This document shows positions 25,518 to 32,954 of a DNA stretch of 32,954 nucleotides, in pieces. The position numbers were made by a program, and so were the translations under genes. The stretch is from Campylobacteraceae bacterium (GTDB lineage Bacteria; Campylobacterota; Campylobacteria; Campylobacterales; Sulfurovaceae). How positions within the stretch are numbered: position 1 is the first letter of the stretch; every line of letters begins with the position of its first letter. The stretch is from positions 1 to 32,954 of the forward strand of contig JALVTH010000041.1 of the NCBI GenBank assembly GCA_027036015.1. Direction: 5' to 3'. The notes beneath the pieces are model-generated. The model was not told the DNA's origin and searched no databases. It saw nothing but the letters and a program-made list of their open reading frames with translations.

Positions 25518-26576
25518 ATGGAAAAGATTTTACCATTAATTCAAAGTGTTTTAGACAATAATGCATCCGATTTACATCTTGTAAGTGGAGATAAACCATC
25601 TTTACGAATTGATGGAAAACTTCATAAACTCAACTATCCCACTCTAACTGGAAGAATGGTAGAAGAGCTTTGTTTTCCTTATTTACGTGAAAATCAAATT
25701 AAAAGACTAAAAGAGCGCGGCGAAATTGATGGAATGTTTGTTTTTGAAAAAGCAAGATTTCGTTTTAATATCTATAAAACATTAAGTGAAACTTCAGCCG
25801 CATTACGCCTTATTCCATCATCAATCCCTGATTTAGAAGATATTAATGCACCAGAAGTTTTTAAACGATTAACAAAACTTCCAAGAGGTTTAATTTTAGT
25901 AACTGGTCCAACAGGTTCTGGAAAATCAACGACTTTAGCGTCTATGATACATGAAATTAATAAAACACAAAGAAAACATATCGTAACGATTGAAGATCCA
26001 GTTGAGTTTTTACACAAACCACTTTTAAGCACCATTTCGCATAGAGAAGTAGAAAGCGACACCAAAGATTTTCAAAGTGGACTTAAATATGTTTTGCGTC
26101 AAGATCCAGACATTATCTTAATTGGTGAGATGCGCGATCCAGAAACGATTGCAGCAGCTTTAACGGCGGCTGAAACAGGACATTTAGTCCTTGGAACGCT
26201 TCATACCAACTCAGCTCCTAATTCAATCAACAGAATTTTAGATAGTTTTGAAGGCTCAGCTCAAGCACAAGTTAAAGCTATGCTTGCAAGCTCATTAAAA
26301 GCTATCATTTCACAAGCTCTTTTACCAAAAATTGGTGGAGGAAGAGTTGCCGTTTGGGAAATTATGATTAATAACGATGCTATAGCAAACCTTATTCGCG
26401 AAAATAAAGTGCATCAAATCTATTCAACGATGCAACTTGGACAAAACACAACTGGTATGCAAACACAAACGAAAAATTTAGTAGATTTAATTAATAAAGG
26501 TATAATAGAAATAGATACAGCTATTGAGTTTGCCTATTACCCAGACGAACTAAAACGACAATTAGGACTTCATTAA
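25518..26576 (+). CDS. pilT: PilT-type retraction ATPase
   Basis: A 352-residue secretion-type hexameric ATPase. It shows Walker A TGPTGSGKST, the Asp box VTIEDPVEFLH, Walker B DPDIILIGEMRDPETI and the His box TGHLVLGTLHTNSA. ALLPKIGGGRVAVWEIMINNDAIANLIRENKVHQI is the PilT C-terminal region with a slightly altered AIRNLIRE motif. PilT powers retraction of type IV pili. It begins 4 bp after gatC and no other pilus gene is nearby. Campylobacter and Helicobacter lack type IV pili, so this gene is one sign of a free-living relative. Confidence 0.92.
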   Translation: MEKILPLIQSVLDNNASDLHLVSGDKPSLRIDGKLHKLNYPTLTGRMVEELCFPYLRENQIKRLKERGEIDGMFVFEKARFRFNIYKTLSETSAALRLIPSSIPDLEDINAPEVFKRLTKLPRGLILVTGPTGSGKSTTLASMIHEINKTQRKHIVTIEDPVEFLHKPLLSTISHREVESDTKDFQSGLKYVLRQDPDIILIGEMRDPETIAAALTAAETGHLVLGTLHTNSAPNSINRILDSFEGSAQAQVKAMLASSLKAIISQALLPKIGGGRVAVWEIMINNDAIANLIRENKVHQIYSTMQLGQNTTGMQTQTKNLVDLINKGIIEIDTAIEFAYYPDELKRQLGLH

Positions 26577-26587
26577 AAGGATGATTA

Positions 26588-27124
26588 ATGACTTACGCGC
26601 ATGATGCTTTAATTTTTAACTTAATTGACGTAGCCTTAATTTTAGCACTTTTACTTTTAACACTTAAAGCAATGTCAAGTAATGTAATTGATGAACTTTT
26701 TTCTACAACGACAATTGTAGGAAGTATTTTTGCAGCATCTTGCTTTCACGTGGCATTTGCTAAATTTGTATACGTTCATATTACAAAAAACGTCTCTATT
26801 AGCTTTTTAAACTCAATGGGAATTATTTTAATTTTTGTTTTCTTCTTCTTTTTAGGGCGATTTATTAGTAAATACCTCAAAGGTCTTATTGGCGATAAAA
26901 AACCTACTGGCAAATATGAAACAGCTGCTTCTCTTTTTTTATCTTTCCTTCGTTATTTTATCATTTTTTCAGTCGTTATTTATATTTTTCATACCAAAAC
27001 AAAACTTTTTCATGAAACAAAATATAAATATGGCAATGGAATAGTTTATCGCTTTTTAAAAGATACGGGAAGAGACATTTTAAATATCACAGCACCTTCA
27101 AAAAAATATCTTTATTACTATTAA
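26588..27124 (+). CDS. CvpA-family membrane protein
   Basis: A 178-residue protein with four membrane helices (about 7-30, 37-60, 75-96 and 113-134) and a polar C-terminal tail. NLIDVALILALLLLTLKA and IILIFVFFFFLGRFISKYLKGLIG fit the CvpA (colicin V production) family, whose molecular role is unclear but is linked to envelope homeostasis. CvpA immediately before fur and lysS is the Campylobacter order as I remember it, which supports the call. Confidence 0.8.
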   Translation: MTYAHDALIFNLIDVALILALLLLTLKAMSSNVIDELFSTTTIVGSIFAASCFHVAFAKFVYVHITKNVSISFLNSMGIILIFVFFFFLGRFISKYLKGLIGDKKPTGKYETAASLFLSFLRYFIIFSVVIYIFHTKTKLFHETKYKYGNGIVYRFLKDTGRDILNITAPSKKYLYYY

Positions 27125-27137
27125 TAGTGGTAAATTG

Positions 27138-27593
27138 ATGCAAAACTTTAGTGATTTATTGGAGGAATTAAAACGCGTTATTAAAAAACGCGGCCTTAAA
27201 TATACGCGTCAACGCGAAATTATATTACAAACCCTTTTTGAACATAGTGGTCATCACTCTCCAGAAGAAATTTTAAGCCTCATTAAAAAAGAGCATCCAA
27301 CCATTAAGATTGGAATTGCAACTATTTATCGCACTTTGGCCCTTTTTGAAGAAGAGGGATTGGTTGAATCAATCTCTTTTGATAAAGATGGCAAAAAATA
27401 TGAAATTGGGTATAAAGAACATCATGATCACTTAGTCTGTATTGAATGCGGAAAAATAGTAGAATTTATAGATAATCTTATAGAAGCAAGACAAATTGAA
27501 GTTACAAAAAAATATAATTTCAAAATGTTAGGCCATAGCCTTAAAATTATTGGAATTTGTCAAGAATGCCAAAAAAAACTATATAGGAGTTAA
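27138..27593 (+). CDS. fur: Ferric uptake regulator-family repressor
   Basis: A 151-residue Fur protein from the ATG at 27138 (a TTG 3 bp earlier is also in frame). The winged helix covers [16 protein letters not shown] and [19 protein letters not shown]. The dimerisation domain has the metal-binding HHDHLVC, then CIECGK, and a second CQECQ pair near the end that can form the structural zinc site. PerR-like relatives look similar, but synteny with cvpA and lysS supports Fur. It starts 13 bp after cvpA, and the lysS ribosome site lies inside its 3' end. Confidence 0.9.
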   Translation: MQNFSDLLEELKRVIKKRGLKYTRQREIILQTLFEHSGHHSPEEILSLIKKEHPTIKIGIATIYRTLALFEEEGLVESISFDKDGKKYEIGYKEHHDHLVCIECGKIVEFIDNLIEARQIEVTKKYNFKMLGHSLKIIGICQECQKKLYRS

Positions 27594-27595
27594 CT

Positions 27596-29227
27596 TTGAT
27601 TTTTGATAATCCTTACGTTCAAGAGCGAATCAAAAAAGCAAATCTTTTAAGAGAAGCTGGAATTAATCCATATCCAACTAATATTACAAAAGGAATGAGC
27701 TCTCAAGAGTTTAAAGAAAAATTTTCATATTTAAAAGAGCAAGAAGCAAAAGAAGATGAAGAAGTAACGCTCACTGGTCGAATTAAATTTATTAGAATTA
27801 TGGGAAAAGCTGCATTTGCCAAAATTGAAGATAGTGAGGGGCTCGTTCAAATTTACTATAATCGCGACGAATTGCCAGAAGGTTTTTATAACAACATTGC
27901 AAAAAAACTTTTTGAAGTTGGAGATATCATTCAAGTAAAAGGGTATCCTTTTGTTACAAAAACTGGAGAGTTAACACTGCATTGTAAAGAGATGAAAATT
28001 GTCTCAAAAGCTATTTTTCCATTACCAGAAAAGTTTCATGGCCTTCAAGATCAAGAAACAAGATATCGTCAACGCTATTTAGATATGATTATGAATCCAG
28101 AAGTAAAAAACGTTTTTATTTTGCGTTCTAAAATCATCTCTATGATTCGAAGCTTTTTTGAAGAAAAAAGCTTTTTAGAAGTTGAAACACCTATGATGCA
28201 TCCAATTCCAGGTGGAGCTAATGCTAAACCTTTTATTACGCATCATAATGCTTTAGGCGTAGATCGATATTTACGCATTGCACCTGAGCTTTATCTAAAG
28301 CGCCTCATTGTAGGTGGAATGGAAGCTGTTTTTGAAATTAATAGAAATTTTAGAAACGAAGGAATTGATCATACGCACAATCCCGAATTTACCTCATTAG
28401 AATTTTATTGGGCTTATCATAATTTTGAAGATTTAATGAATTTGACCGAAGAACTTTTTGAACGTTTATTTAAAGAACTTAATCTTCCTAAAAAACTTCC
28501 ATATGGCGAGATAGAAATAGACTTTTCAACGCCGTTTAAACGTATAAGATGGGAAGATGCTCTTGTTGAAATTGCTGGAGTAAAAAAAGAAGATGTAAGA
28601 AACAAAAAAGCGCTCCTTTCCTTTTTAAAAGAAAAAGGTATTGAAGTAGATAGTAATTTGTCACTTGGCAAGATTCAAGAAGAGATTTTTGATGAATTTA
28701 TTGAAAAAGAGTTAATTAATCCAACCTTTTTAACCCATTATCCAGTTGATATTAGCCCTCTTGCAAGAAGAAATGACGAAGATCCATTCTTAACTGATCG
28801 CTTTGAACTTTTTATTGCTGGTAAAGAAATTGCAAATGGTTTTAATGAGTTAAATGATCCAATTGATCAATATGAGCGCTTTGTAGAGCAAGTTAAAGCG
28901 AAAGAGAGCGATGATGAAGCAATGCATATGGATTTAGATTTTGTAAGAGCTCTCAGTTATGCAATGGCACCAACCGCTGGTGAAGGAATTGGAATTGATA
29001 GACTCGTTATGCTTTTAACCAATCAACACTCAATTAGAGATGTCTTACTCTTTCCTGCAATGAGACCAGAAGCAAAATTAGAAAACACTCAAGAAGAAAG
29101 CCAAAAGATTGCTTGTAAAAAGTGTGGCAATACCAATAAAGAAGAGCTCAAAAAAGCTAAAAAAGGTAAAGGTTATCTTTGTATCGATGCAGCCGCGTGT
29201 AAAAAAAGAGCAGCAGCTAAAAAGTAA
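27596..29227 (+). CDS. lysS: Lysyl-tRNA synthetase (class II) with a cysteine-rich C-terminal extension
   Basis: A 543-residue class II enzyme. The anticodon-binding OB fold (about 55-165) contains [23 protein letters not shown]. Motif 2 ([23 protein letters not shown]) and motif 3 ([31 protein letters not shown]) are clear. The family normally ends at or just after motif 3, near 500 residues. Here about 40 more residues carry Cys507, 510, 529 and 535 in a CX2C-X18-CX5C pattern with many lysines, resembling a small zinc ribbon. The start is TTG, preceded by AGGAG at 7-nt spacing and aligning with MFDN of related enzymes. The last gene of its operon. Confidence 0.94.
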   Translation: MIFDNPYVQERIKKANLLREAGINPYPTNITKGMSSQEFKEKFSYLKEQEAKEDEEVTLTGRIKFIRIMGKAAFAKIEDSEGLVQIYYNRDELPEGFYNNIAKKLFEVGDIIQVKGYPFVTKTGELTLHCKEMKIVSKAIFPLPEKFHGLQDQETRYRQRYLDMIMNPEVKNVFILRSKIISMIRSFFEEKSFLEVETPMMHPIPGGANAKPFITHHNALGVDRYLRIAPELYLKRLIVGGMEAVFEINRNFRNEGIDHTHNPEFTSLEFYWAYHNFEDLMNLTEELFERLFKELNLPKKLPYGEIEIDFSTPFKRIRWEDALVEIAGVKKEDVRNKKALLSFLKEKGIEVDSNLSLGKIQEEIFDEFIEKELINPTFLTHYPVDISPLARRNDEDPFLTDRFELFIAGKEIANGFNELNDPIDQYERFVEQVKAKESDDEAMHMDLDFVRALSYAMAPTAGEGIGIDRLVMLLTNQHSIRDVLLFPAMRPEAKLENTQEESQKIACKKCGNTNKEELKKAKKGKGYLCIDAAACKKRAAAKK

Positions 29228-29243
29228 TTAAAGCTGCTTTTTT
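29212..29243 (+). terminator. Bidirectional intrinsic terminator after lysS
   Basis: AGCAGCT (29212-29218) and AGCTGCT (29232-29238) form a perfect 7-bp stem around a 13-nt loop, followed by six T's on the plus strand. On the minus strand the stem is followed by GCTC and then a T-run, so it can also stop the converging lipoprotein transcript. It overlaps the lysS stop codon and the end of the lipoprotein gene. Confidence 0.8.
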
Positions 29244-29623
29244 CGTTTTGAGCTATTGGATTCAAGTGTAGTTGTATTTGAATCTAAAGCTTCTTTTGCC
29301 TCTTCTTCTTTTTCTAAAAGAGGTTTTTTAAGTGTTGTTTGAGGTCCTAAAAGCTCTGGATCTTCTTCGTGACTTTCTAAACTAAAAGGCTCTGGAGTTT
29401 TTAAGTAAGCTTCAGCTTTTGAGAGATGTTTTTTAGGCTCATTTGTTACTACCCCACCATCTTGAATTGGCTCAACTTGCGTCTCTTTGAGAGGAACTTT
29501 TTCTACAACTTCTACTCCAATTTCTTGAGAATTAGGCTTTTTAGGTTTTACTTTTGAAAATGGCGTAGCACAAGCACTTAATAAAATCATTACTAATGCA
29601 AAATAAAAAAAATGTATTCTCAT
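29228..29623 (-). CDS. Small acidic lipoprotein with DPELLGPQTT motif (copy 1)
   Basis: A 131-residue predicted lipoprotein of unknown function. The signal peptide ends at the lipobox LLSAC (Cys18). The middle is proline- and glutamate-rich and probably unstructured. Residues 78-106 contain EPFSLESHEEDPELLGPQTT followed by LKKPLLEKEEE. The same motif ends the lipoprotein at 29937-30344. A Ser/Thr/Asn-rich and then basic tail follows. It has its own TATAAT promoter and AAGG ribosome site and shares a terminator with lysS. I do not recognise the family. Confidence 0.7.
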   Translation of the reverse strand: MRIHFFYFALVMILLSACATPFSKVKPKKPNSQEIGVEVVEKVPLKETQVEPIQDGGVVTNEPKKHLSKAEAYLKTPEPFSLESHEEDPELLGPQTTLKKPLLEKEEEAKEALDSNTTTLESNSSKRKKQL

Positions 29624-29645
29624 TGAATCTACCTTTAAGTTTTTT

Positions 29646-29651
29646 ATTATA
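29646..29651 (-). promoter_or_regulatory. -10 box for lipoprotein copy 1
   Basis: TATAAT on the minus strand in AAAATATAATAAAA, 22 nt upstream of the lipoprotein ATG. It is divergent from the thiS promoter within a 110-bp gap. Confidence 0.55.
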
Positions 29652-29702
29652 TTTTACTTGAGTTTAGGTAAAGATTTGGTAAATTTTAAAGCTAAATTGT
29701 TG

Positions 29703-29708
29703 TATAAC
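29703..29708 (+). promoter_or_regulatory. -10 box for thiS
   Basis: TATAAC in TTGTTGTATAACAAA, 25 nt before the thiS ATG, with an AAAGGA ribosome site at 29722-29727. No thiamine-pyrophosphate riboswitch is visible in the short leader. Confidence 0.5.
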
Positions 29709-29733
29709 AAAAAAAAGCAAATAAAGGATAAAA

Positions 29734-29934
29734 ATGCAAATTATCGTCAATGGAGAAAAAAAAGAGATAAGTCCAAATACAACAATTAAAGAGTTAATTA
29801 CGATGCTTCAAATAGAAGATAAAGTAATGGCAGCAGCCGTTAACATGCAAGTTGTAAAAAAAGAAAATTGGCCTAACTATATTATTAAAGAAAACGATAA
29901 AATTGAACTTTTACACTTTGTAGGAGGAGGCTAA
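29734..29934 (+). CDS. thiS: Sulfur carrier protein ThiS
   Basis: A 66-residue ubiquitin-like protein ending in the required Gly-Gly (LHFVGGG). The terminal glycine is adenylated and thiocarboxylated to donate sulfur for the thiazole of thiamine. MQIIVNGEKKEI is the usual first strand and NDKIELLHFVGGG the last. The gene is alone between two lipoprotein genes, with no thiF, thiG or thiH in the window. The end AGGCTAAGCCT followed by TCCTTTTTT may form a weak terminator over the stop codon. Confidence 0.9.
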   Translation: MQIIVNGEKKEISPNTTIKELITMLQIEDKVMAAAVNMQVVKKENWPNYIIKENDKIELLHFVGGG

Positions 29935-29936
29935 GC

Positions 29937-30344
29937 CTATCCTTTTTTAATTAATTCTTCCTTTTTAGTTAAAGGATTGTTTTTCCAAGTCGTTTGAGGA
30001 CCTAAAAGCTCTGGGTCTTTTTCTTTGCTTTTAATGCTAAAAGGCTCTTCTTTCAATCTTTTTTTTGCAATTTTTTTATGAATTTTTTTATAAAATTTTG
30101 TAGCTTTGTCTTTTTTTTGAAATTTCTTTTTTGTTTGAACTTGGGATTTAATTTTTGAAATCTCTTTTTCTCTTGCTATTTGTTTTATTTGAACGACTTT
30201 TTGATGCTTTTTTTCGCTAATTTCTACAACTTTTGCTTGCGATGATGGATGATAAGGAGTTATAATCTTTTTAACTCCATTAATTAAAGCACATCCACTA
30301 AAGAAAAAACTTATTATCATAACTATAAAAATTTTTTTATTCAC
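29937..30344 (-). CDS. Small basic lipoprotein with DPELLGPQTT motif (copy 2)
   Basis: A 135-residue predicted lipoprotein of unknown function. The signal peptide ends at FFSGC (Cys18). The mature part is very lysine-rich (about 40-98), likely extended or helical, and ends in EPFSIKSKEKDPELLGPQTT (100-119) followed by WKNNPLTKKEELIKKG. That C-terminal block matches copy 1 (29228-29623) although the middles differ strongly in charge. The ATG overlaps the acpS stop (ATGA), so it is the last gene of a radA-acpS-lipoprotein operon. Confidence 0.7.
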   Translation of the reverse strand: MNKKIFIVMIISFFFSGCALINGVKKIITPYHPSSQAKVVEISEKKHQKVVQIKQIAREKEISKIKSQVQTKKKFQKKDKATKFYKKIHKKIAKKRLKEEPFSIKSKEKDPELLGPQTTWKNNPLTKKEELIKKG

Positions 30345-30694
30345 TCGGTTCCTTTCAATACTATTATTGCATTAGCAATTGCAAATCCCCCATCATGCGC
30401 AATTGATAAAGATGAATCTATTATAGTAAATTTTTTGCTTTTTATTGTAAAATATGGCACATTGTTAATTTTATAAAGTTTTATATCCAAAAAGGAAAGT
30501 TCCTCTCCAATTCCTGTATGTAAAGCTTTTGCAATGGCCTCTTTTGCTGCCCAAAAGCCAGCAATGCTCTCTTCTTTTTTAATTAAAGCAATTTCCTCTT
30601 CATCCAAAAATCGCTTTAAAAACTTTTTGCCAAATTTTTCATAAGCTTTTTTCACTCTCTCAATAGCAACGATATCACATCCTATTCGAATCAT
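30341..30694 (-). CDS. acpS: Holo-[acyl-carrier-protein] synthase
   Basis: Transfers 4'-phosphopantetheine from CoA to acyl carrier protein. It shows IRIGCDIVAIERV (Mg-binding Asp), FWAAKEAIAKAL (catalytic Glu and Lys) and SIAHDGGFAIANAIV. The ATG at 30694 gives 117 residues and begins 1 bp after the radA stop. A TTG at 30709 would overlap radA by 14 bp and is less likely. Length is normal. The downstream lipoprotein overlaps by 4 bp. Confidence 0.95.
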   Translation of the reverse strand: MIRIGCDIVAIERVKKAYEKFGKKFLKRFLDEEEIALIKKEESIAGFWAAKEAIAKALHTGIGEELSFLDIKLYKINNVPYFTIKSKKFTIIDSSLSIAHDGGFAIANAIIVLKGTE

Positions 30695-30695
30695 C

Positions 30696-32039
30696 CTACA
30701 TCCACTCAATAATTTTTTCTACACTTTTTGTAATATAACATTTAATTTCTGTTTGCTCAATTGGCTTACTTGGAACAATAGCCTTGCTAAATCCTTGTGC
30801 CTTTGCTTCTTTTAAGCGCTGCATTAAATTTGGAATTTCTCTAATCTCTCCTGTTAAACTAACTTCTCCCATAAAAAGAGTTTTAGCACTCAACTTTCGA
30901 TCTCTAAAACTACTTAAAATTGCAGCAACAACTGCTAAATCGGCACTTGGCTCACTAATTTTCATTCCCCCAACAACGTTGATAAATATATCATAAGTGC
31001 CAAAAGGAAGTCCAAGCTTTTTTTCTAAAAGTGCTAAAAGCATATGTAATCGATTTAAATCATAGCCCGTTGCACTTCTTTTTGGATGAGAATAACTCTC
31101 GCTCACTAAAGCTTGCACTTCAATCACTAAAGGTCTACTTCCTTCCATAATAATTGTCAAGGCTGAGCCTGTTTCAAGAGAATTTTTATGAAAAAAGCGC
31201 TCACTCATACTCTTTGCATCATTGAGTCCTTTTGCATCCATCTCAAAAATACCAACTTCATTGGTAGAGCCAAAGCGATTTTTAAAACCTCTCAAAAGTC
31301 TTAAATCACTATTGCTATCTCCTTCAAAATAAAGCACCGTATCTACCATGTGTTCTAAAACTCTTGGTCCAGCAATAGAGCCTTCTTTTGTAATATGTCC
31401 TATAATAAAAATTGGAATCTCTTTTGATTTTGCAATACGCATCAATTCAAAAGTAAGGGCTCTAACTTGCGTAATAGAGCCTGGTGCACTTGAGAGTTCA
31501 GGCAAAAAAAGCGTTTGAATAGAATCTATAACGATTAATTCATAGGCTCTATTTTCAATTTCGCTTAATATCTCTTCCATGTTCGTCTCAGCCAAAAGAA
31601 AAAGGTTTTTATGAACCACTCCCAAACGATTGGCTCTTAGTTTTATTTGCGAAGCAGACTCTTCTCCAGACACATAAAGCACATTTTTATTATTAACTGC
31701 TAAATTACCCGCGATTTTTAAAAGTAAAGTTGACTTTCCTATACCAGGACTTCCTCCAATAAGAGTTAAAGCTCCTTTAACAATACCTCCACCCAAAACC
31801 AAATCAAGCTCTCTTGAACCACTGCTAAAGCGTAATATCTCTTCAGATTCAACTTCGGTAATTGGCAAAGCTTTTGAAGAGTATTTTGGTTTTTTGGAAC
31901 TACTTTTTAAATATTGAATTTGTTCGCTATTTAATTCAATCATACTATCCCATGAGTTACAATTTGGACACTTTCCCATCCATCTTGGAGATTGAAAGCC
32001 GCAGTGTTGACATTCAAAAAGTTTTGTTTTTTTTGCCAT
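30696..32039 (-). CDS. radA: DNA repair protein RadA/Sms
   Basis: A 447-residue RecA-related branch-migration helicase for recombination intermediates. The N-terminal zinc finger has Cys10, 13, 24 and 27 (CQHCGFQSPRWMGKCPNCNSW). The ATPase core has Walker A GGSPGIGKST, LYVSGEES and LIVIDSIQTL, and the RadA-specific KNRFG (in FKNRFGSTNEVGIFEM). The C-terminal Lon-protease-like domain (VGGMKISEPSADLAVVAAI, GEVSLTGEIR) lacks protease activity in this family. AAGGA precedes the ATG. It heads the operon with acpS and lipoprotein copy 2. Confidence 0.96.
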   Translation of the reverse strand: MAKKTKLFECQHCGFQSPRWMGKCPNCNSWDSMIELNSEQIQYLKSSSKKPKYSSKALPITEVESEEILRFSSGSRELDLVLGGGIVKGALTLIGGSPGIGKSTLLLKIAGNLAVNNKNVLYVSGEESASQIKLRANRLGVVHKNLFLLAETNMEEILSEIENRAYELIVIDSIQTLFLPELSSAPGSITQVRALTFELMRIAKSKEIPIFIIGHITKEGSIAGPRVLEHMVDTVLYFEGDSNSDLRLLRGFKNRFGSTNEVGIFEMDAKGLNDAKSMSERFFHKNSLETGSALTIIMEGSRPLVIEVQALVSESYSHPKRSATGYDLNRLHMLLALLEKKLGLPFGTYDIFINVVGGMKISEPSADLAVVAAILSSFRDRKLSAKTLFMGEVSLTGEIREIPNLMQRLKEAKAQGFSKAIVPSKPIEQTEIKCYITKSVEKIIEWM

Positions 32040-32152
32040 GGCAATCCTTAAATATTAAAAAATATATCGATTTTCTTTCCTTTTCTTGAAAAAAATACAT
32101 TTTTTTACTATATTTTTTGTTATATTTTACACAATTTTGCATTTTTTATAGT

Positions 32153-32158
32153 ATAATT
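32153..32158 (+). promoter_or_regulatory. -10 box for the kinase-like gene, with periodic T-tracts
   Basis: TATAAT in TTATAGTATAATTT, preceded over about 50 bp by T-runs spaced roughly one helical turn apart (32099-32149) and no -35. This is the housekeeping promoter style described for Campylobacter and Helicobacter. The start site should be near 32165. Confidence 0.65.
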
Positions 32159-32188
32159 TTACTATTCTATCAAAAAAGGATTAAGAGC

Positions 32189-32954
32189 TTGCGTTTTTTA
32201 AATAAGTTTTTATTAATTCTAAGTTTTAATACTATTGCACAAGCCAATAACTTTATGACTTACTTACAAAACATTCAAATAAATAGTTACGCTGCAATAG
32301 TAAGTGCAATAATTATTTTATTATTTTGCCTCATACTTTTTTTACTGAAAAAGAAACAATCAAACAAACAAGATTTGCTTCTTGTAAGTAAAAAAGAATT
32401 ACAAAATCAAAATCGCTACTTATATAACTTAATTAATAAATCACTCTTTATGCTCGAAGAAAAACTTCCATTAACAAATGAAATTCAGACAATTAAATGT
32501 AGTCTTTATGAAGCAAAACTCTATTTAAATAGCACTTTAGCAAATAGTTATAAAAAAGAAACACTCCTTTTATCAAACTTTTTAGATACGCTTAACATCC
32601 AATATCAAGAAAATAATAAAATCTATAAATTAAATATTGTCCAATCGATTGATTATGATGGTCCAATAAAATTTAATAAAGAACTCTTAACCAATATTTT
32701 ATATTTAATAGCACTTTTACAATTTAAAGAACATAATATTACAAATGCTATTGCTCATGTTTCACTTTTACCAAAATCAAAAGAGCTCATCATTTCTGTT
32801 GATAACTATTTAGAATTAACTCCTTTACTTCAAAAAATTATTGAAAATAATTTTCATCCAATTTTCATAGAAAATGCAAATAGCTATAAAGGAATCTATC
32901 TTTATGCAATTAATAGTTTTGTCCATCAATTTAATGGAAAGTTAAAAGTAGAAA
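32189..32954 (+). CDS. Membrane-anchored protein with degenerate histidine-kinase-like ATPase region (3' end missing)
   Basis: An open frame of 255 codons that runs off the window. The start is TTG at 32189, with AAGGA at 8-nt spacing and a strong promoter upstream. Residues 1-19 look like a signal peptide (ending AQA), 34-53 are a membrane helix, and 60-150 are charged, possibly helical. Residues 161-175 (KELLTNILYLIALLQ) resemble the N-box of histidine-kinase ATPase domains but have Leu173 where the Mg-binding Asn is expected. Residues 234-255 (KGIYLYAINSFVHQFNGKLKVE) resemble the segment after the G2 box. No phosphoacceptor H-box is evident. It may be a pseudokinase sensor, perhaps with receiver domains beyond the edge. 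Function unknown. Confidence 0.6.
   Translation, partial: MRFLNKFLLILSFNTIAQANNFMTYLQNIQINSYAAIVSAIIILLFCLILFLLKKKQSNKQDLLLVSKKELQNQNRYLYNLINKSLFMLEEKLPLTNEIQTIKCSLYEAKLYLNSTLANSYKKETLLLSNFLDTLNIQYQENNKIYKLNIVQSIDYDGPIKFNKELLTNILYLIALLQFKEHNITNAIAHVSLLPKSKELIISVDNYLELTPLLQKIIENNFHPIFIENANSYKGIYLYAINSFVHQFNGKLKVE

Noticed and set aside
29624-29733. TPP riboswitch before thiS
   Set aside because: The gap is 110 bp, shared with a divergent promoter, and the -10 lies only 25 nt from the ATG, leaving no room for the aptamer.
29929-29955. Strong terminator after thiS
   Set aside because: Only a 4-bp AGGC/GCCT stem with mismatches before TTTTTT; mentioned as weak but not listed as a feature.

Overview
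The window reads as chromosomal core DNA of a member of the Campylobacterota (Epsilonproteobacteria), most likely a free-living, hydrogen-using relative of Nautilia, Caminibacter, Nitratiruptor or Sulfurimonas rather than a Campylobacter or Helicobacter pathogen. The evidence is the AT-rich, densely packed coding (many 1-8 bp overlaps, no gap longer than about 160 bp), TATAAT-type -10 boxes behind T-rich tracts instead of clear -35 boxes, and gene neighbourhoods that match, from memory, those of C. jejuni and H. pylori: alaS/maf/pbpA, gatC/cvpA/fur/lysS, and glyA/DUF1882-like/SPOR protein/aroE. A hyf-type hydrogenase subunit, a ferredoxin:thioredoxin reductase catalytic chain and a lone PilT point to an environmental chemolithotroph. 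The genus is inference.

Layout. 1-10047 (minus strand): alaS, a lipoprotein-like DegQ/HtrA protease, maf, a BioF-like enzyme, an orphan peptide-type ABC ATPase and PBP1A lie head to tail with overlapping ends. After 126 bp, hyfB and the first codons of a hyfC-like gene begin a group 4 hydrogenase operon that leaves the window. 10048-10199: a short gap with a possible small RNA or leader (two anti-Shine-Dalgarno tracts plus a hairpin). 10200-14468: murG and ftsW on the minus strand, divergent from a class B PBP (FtsI) on the plus strand. 14465-16955: panC (minus), prfB and sixA (plus). 16965-21924 (minus): aroE, bounded on both sides by degenerate 7-bp tandem repeats, then trpE, a SPOR-domain protein, a DUF1882-like protein and glyA. 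22031-25112 (minus): a DUF1439-like lipoprotein, a LolD-like ATPase, a small membrane protein, dapE and the FTR catalytic chain. 25223-29227 (plus): gatC, pilT, cvpA, fur and lysS, ending in a strong terminator. 29228-32039: two small lipoproteins with the same C-terminal motif flank thiS, then acpS and radA (minus). 32189-32954 (plus): the start of a membrane protein with a degenerate histidine-kinase-like ATPase region, cut by the window end.

Functionally the window is mostly housekeeping. Peptidoglycan synthesis and division are covered by PBP1A, FtsI, FtsW, MurG, the SPOR protein and dapE. Translation is covered by AlaS, LysS, RF2 and GatC. Aromatic, pantothenate, one-carbon and cofactor metabolism are covered by aroE, trpE, panC, glyA, thiS and acpS. 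I found no tRNA, rRNA, CRISPR array, prophage or insertion sequence. The least explained items are the heptamer arrays around aroE, the paired lipoproteins sharing a DPELLGPQTT motif, the C-rich RNA candidate between murG and alaS, the cysteine-rich tail on LysS, and the kinase-like protein at the right end.
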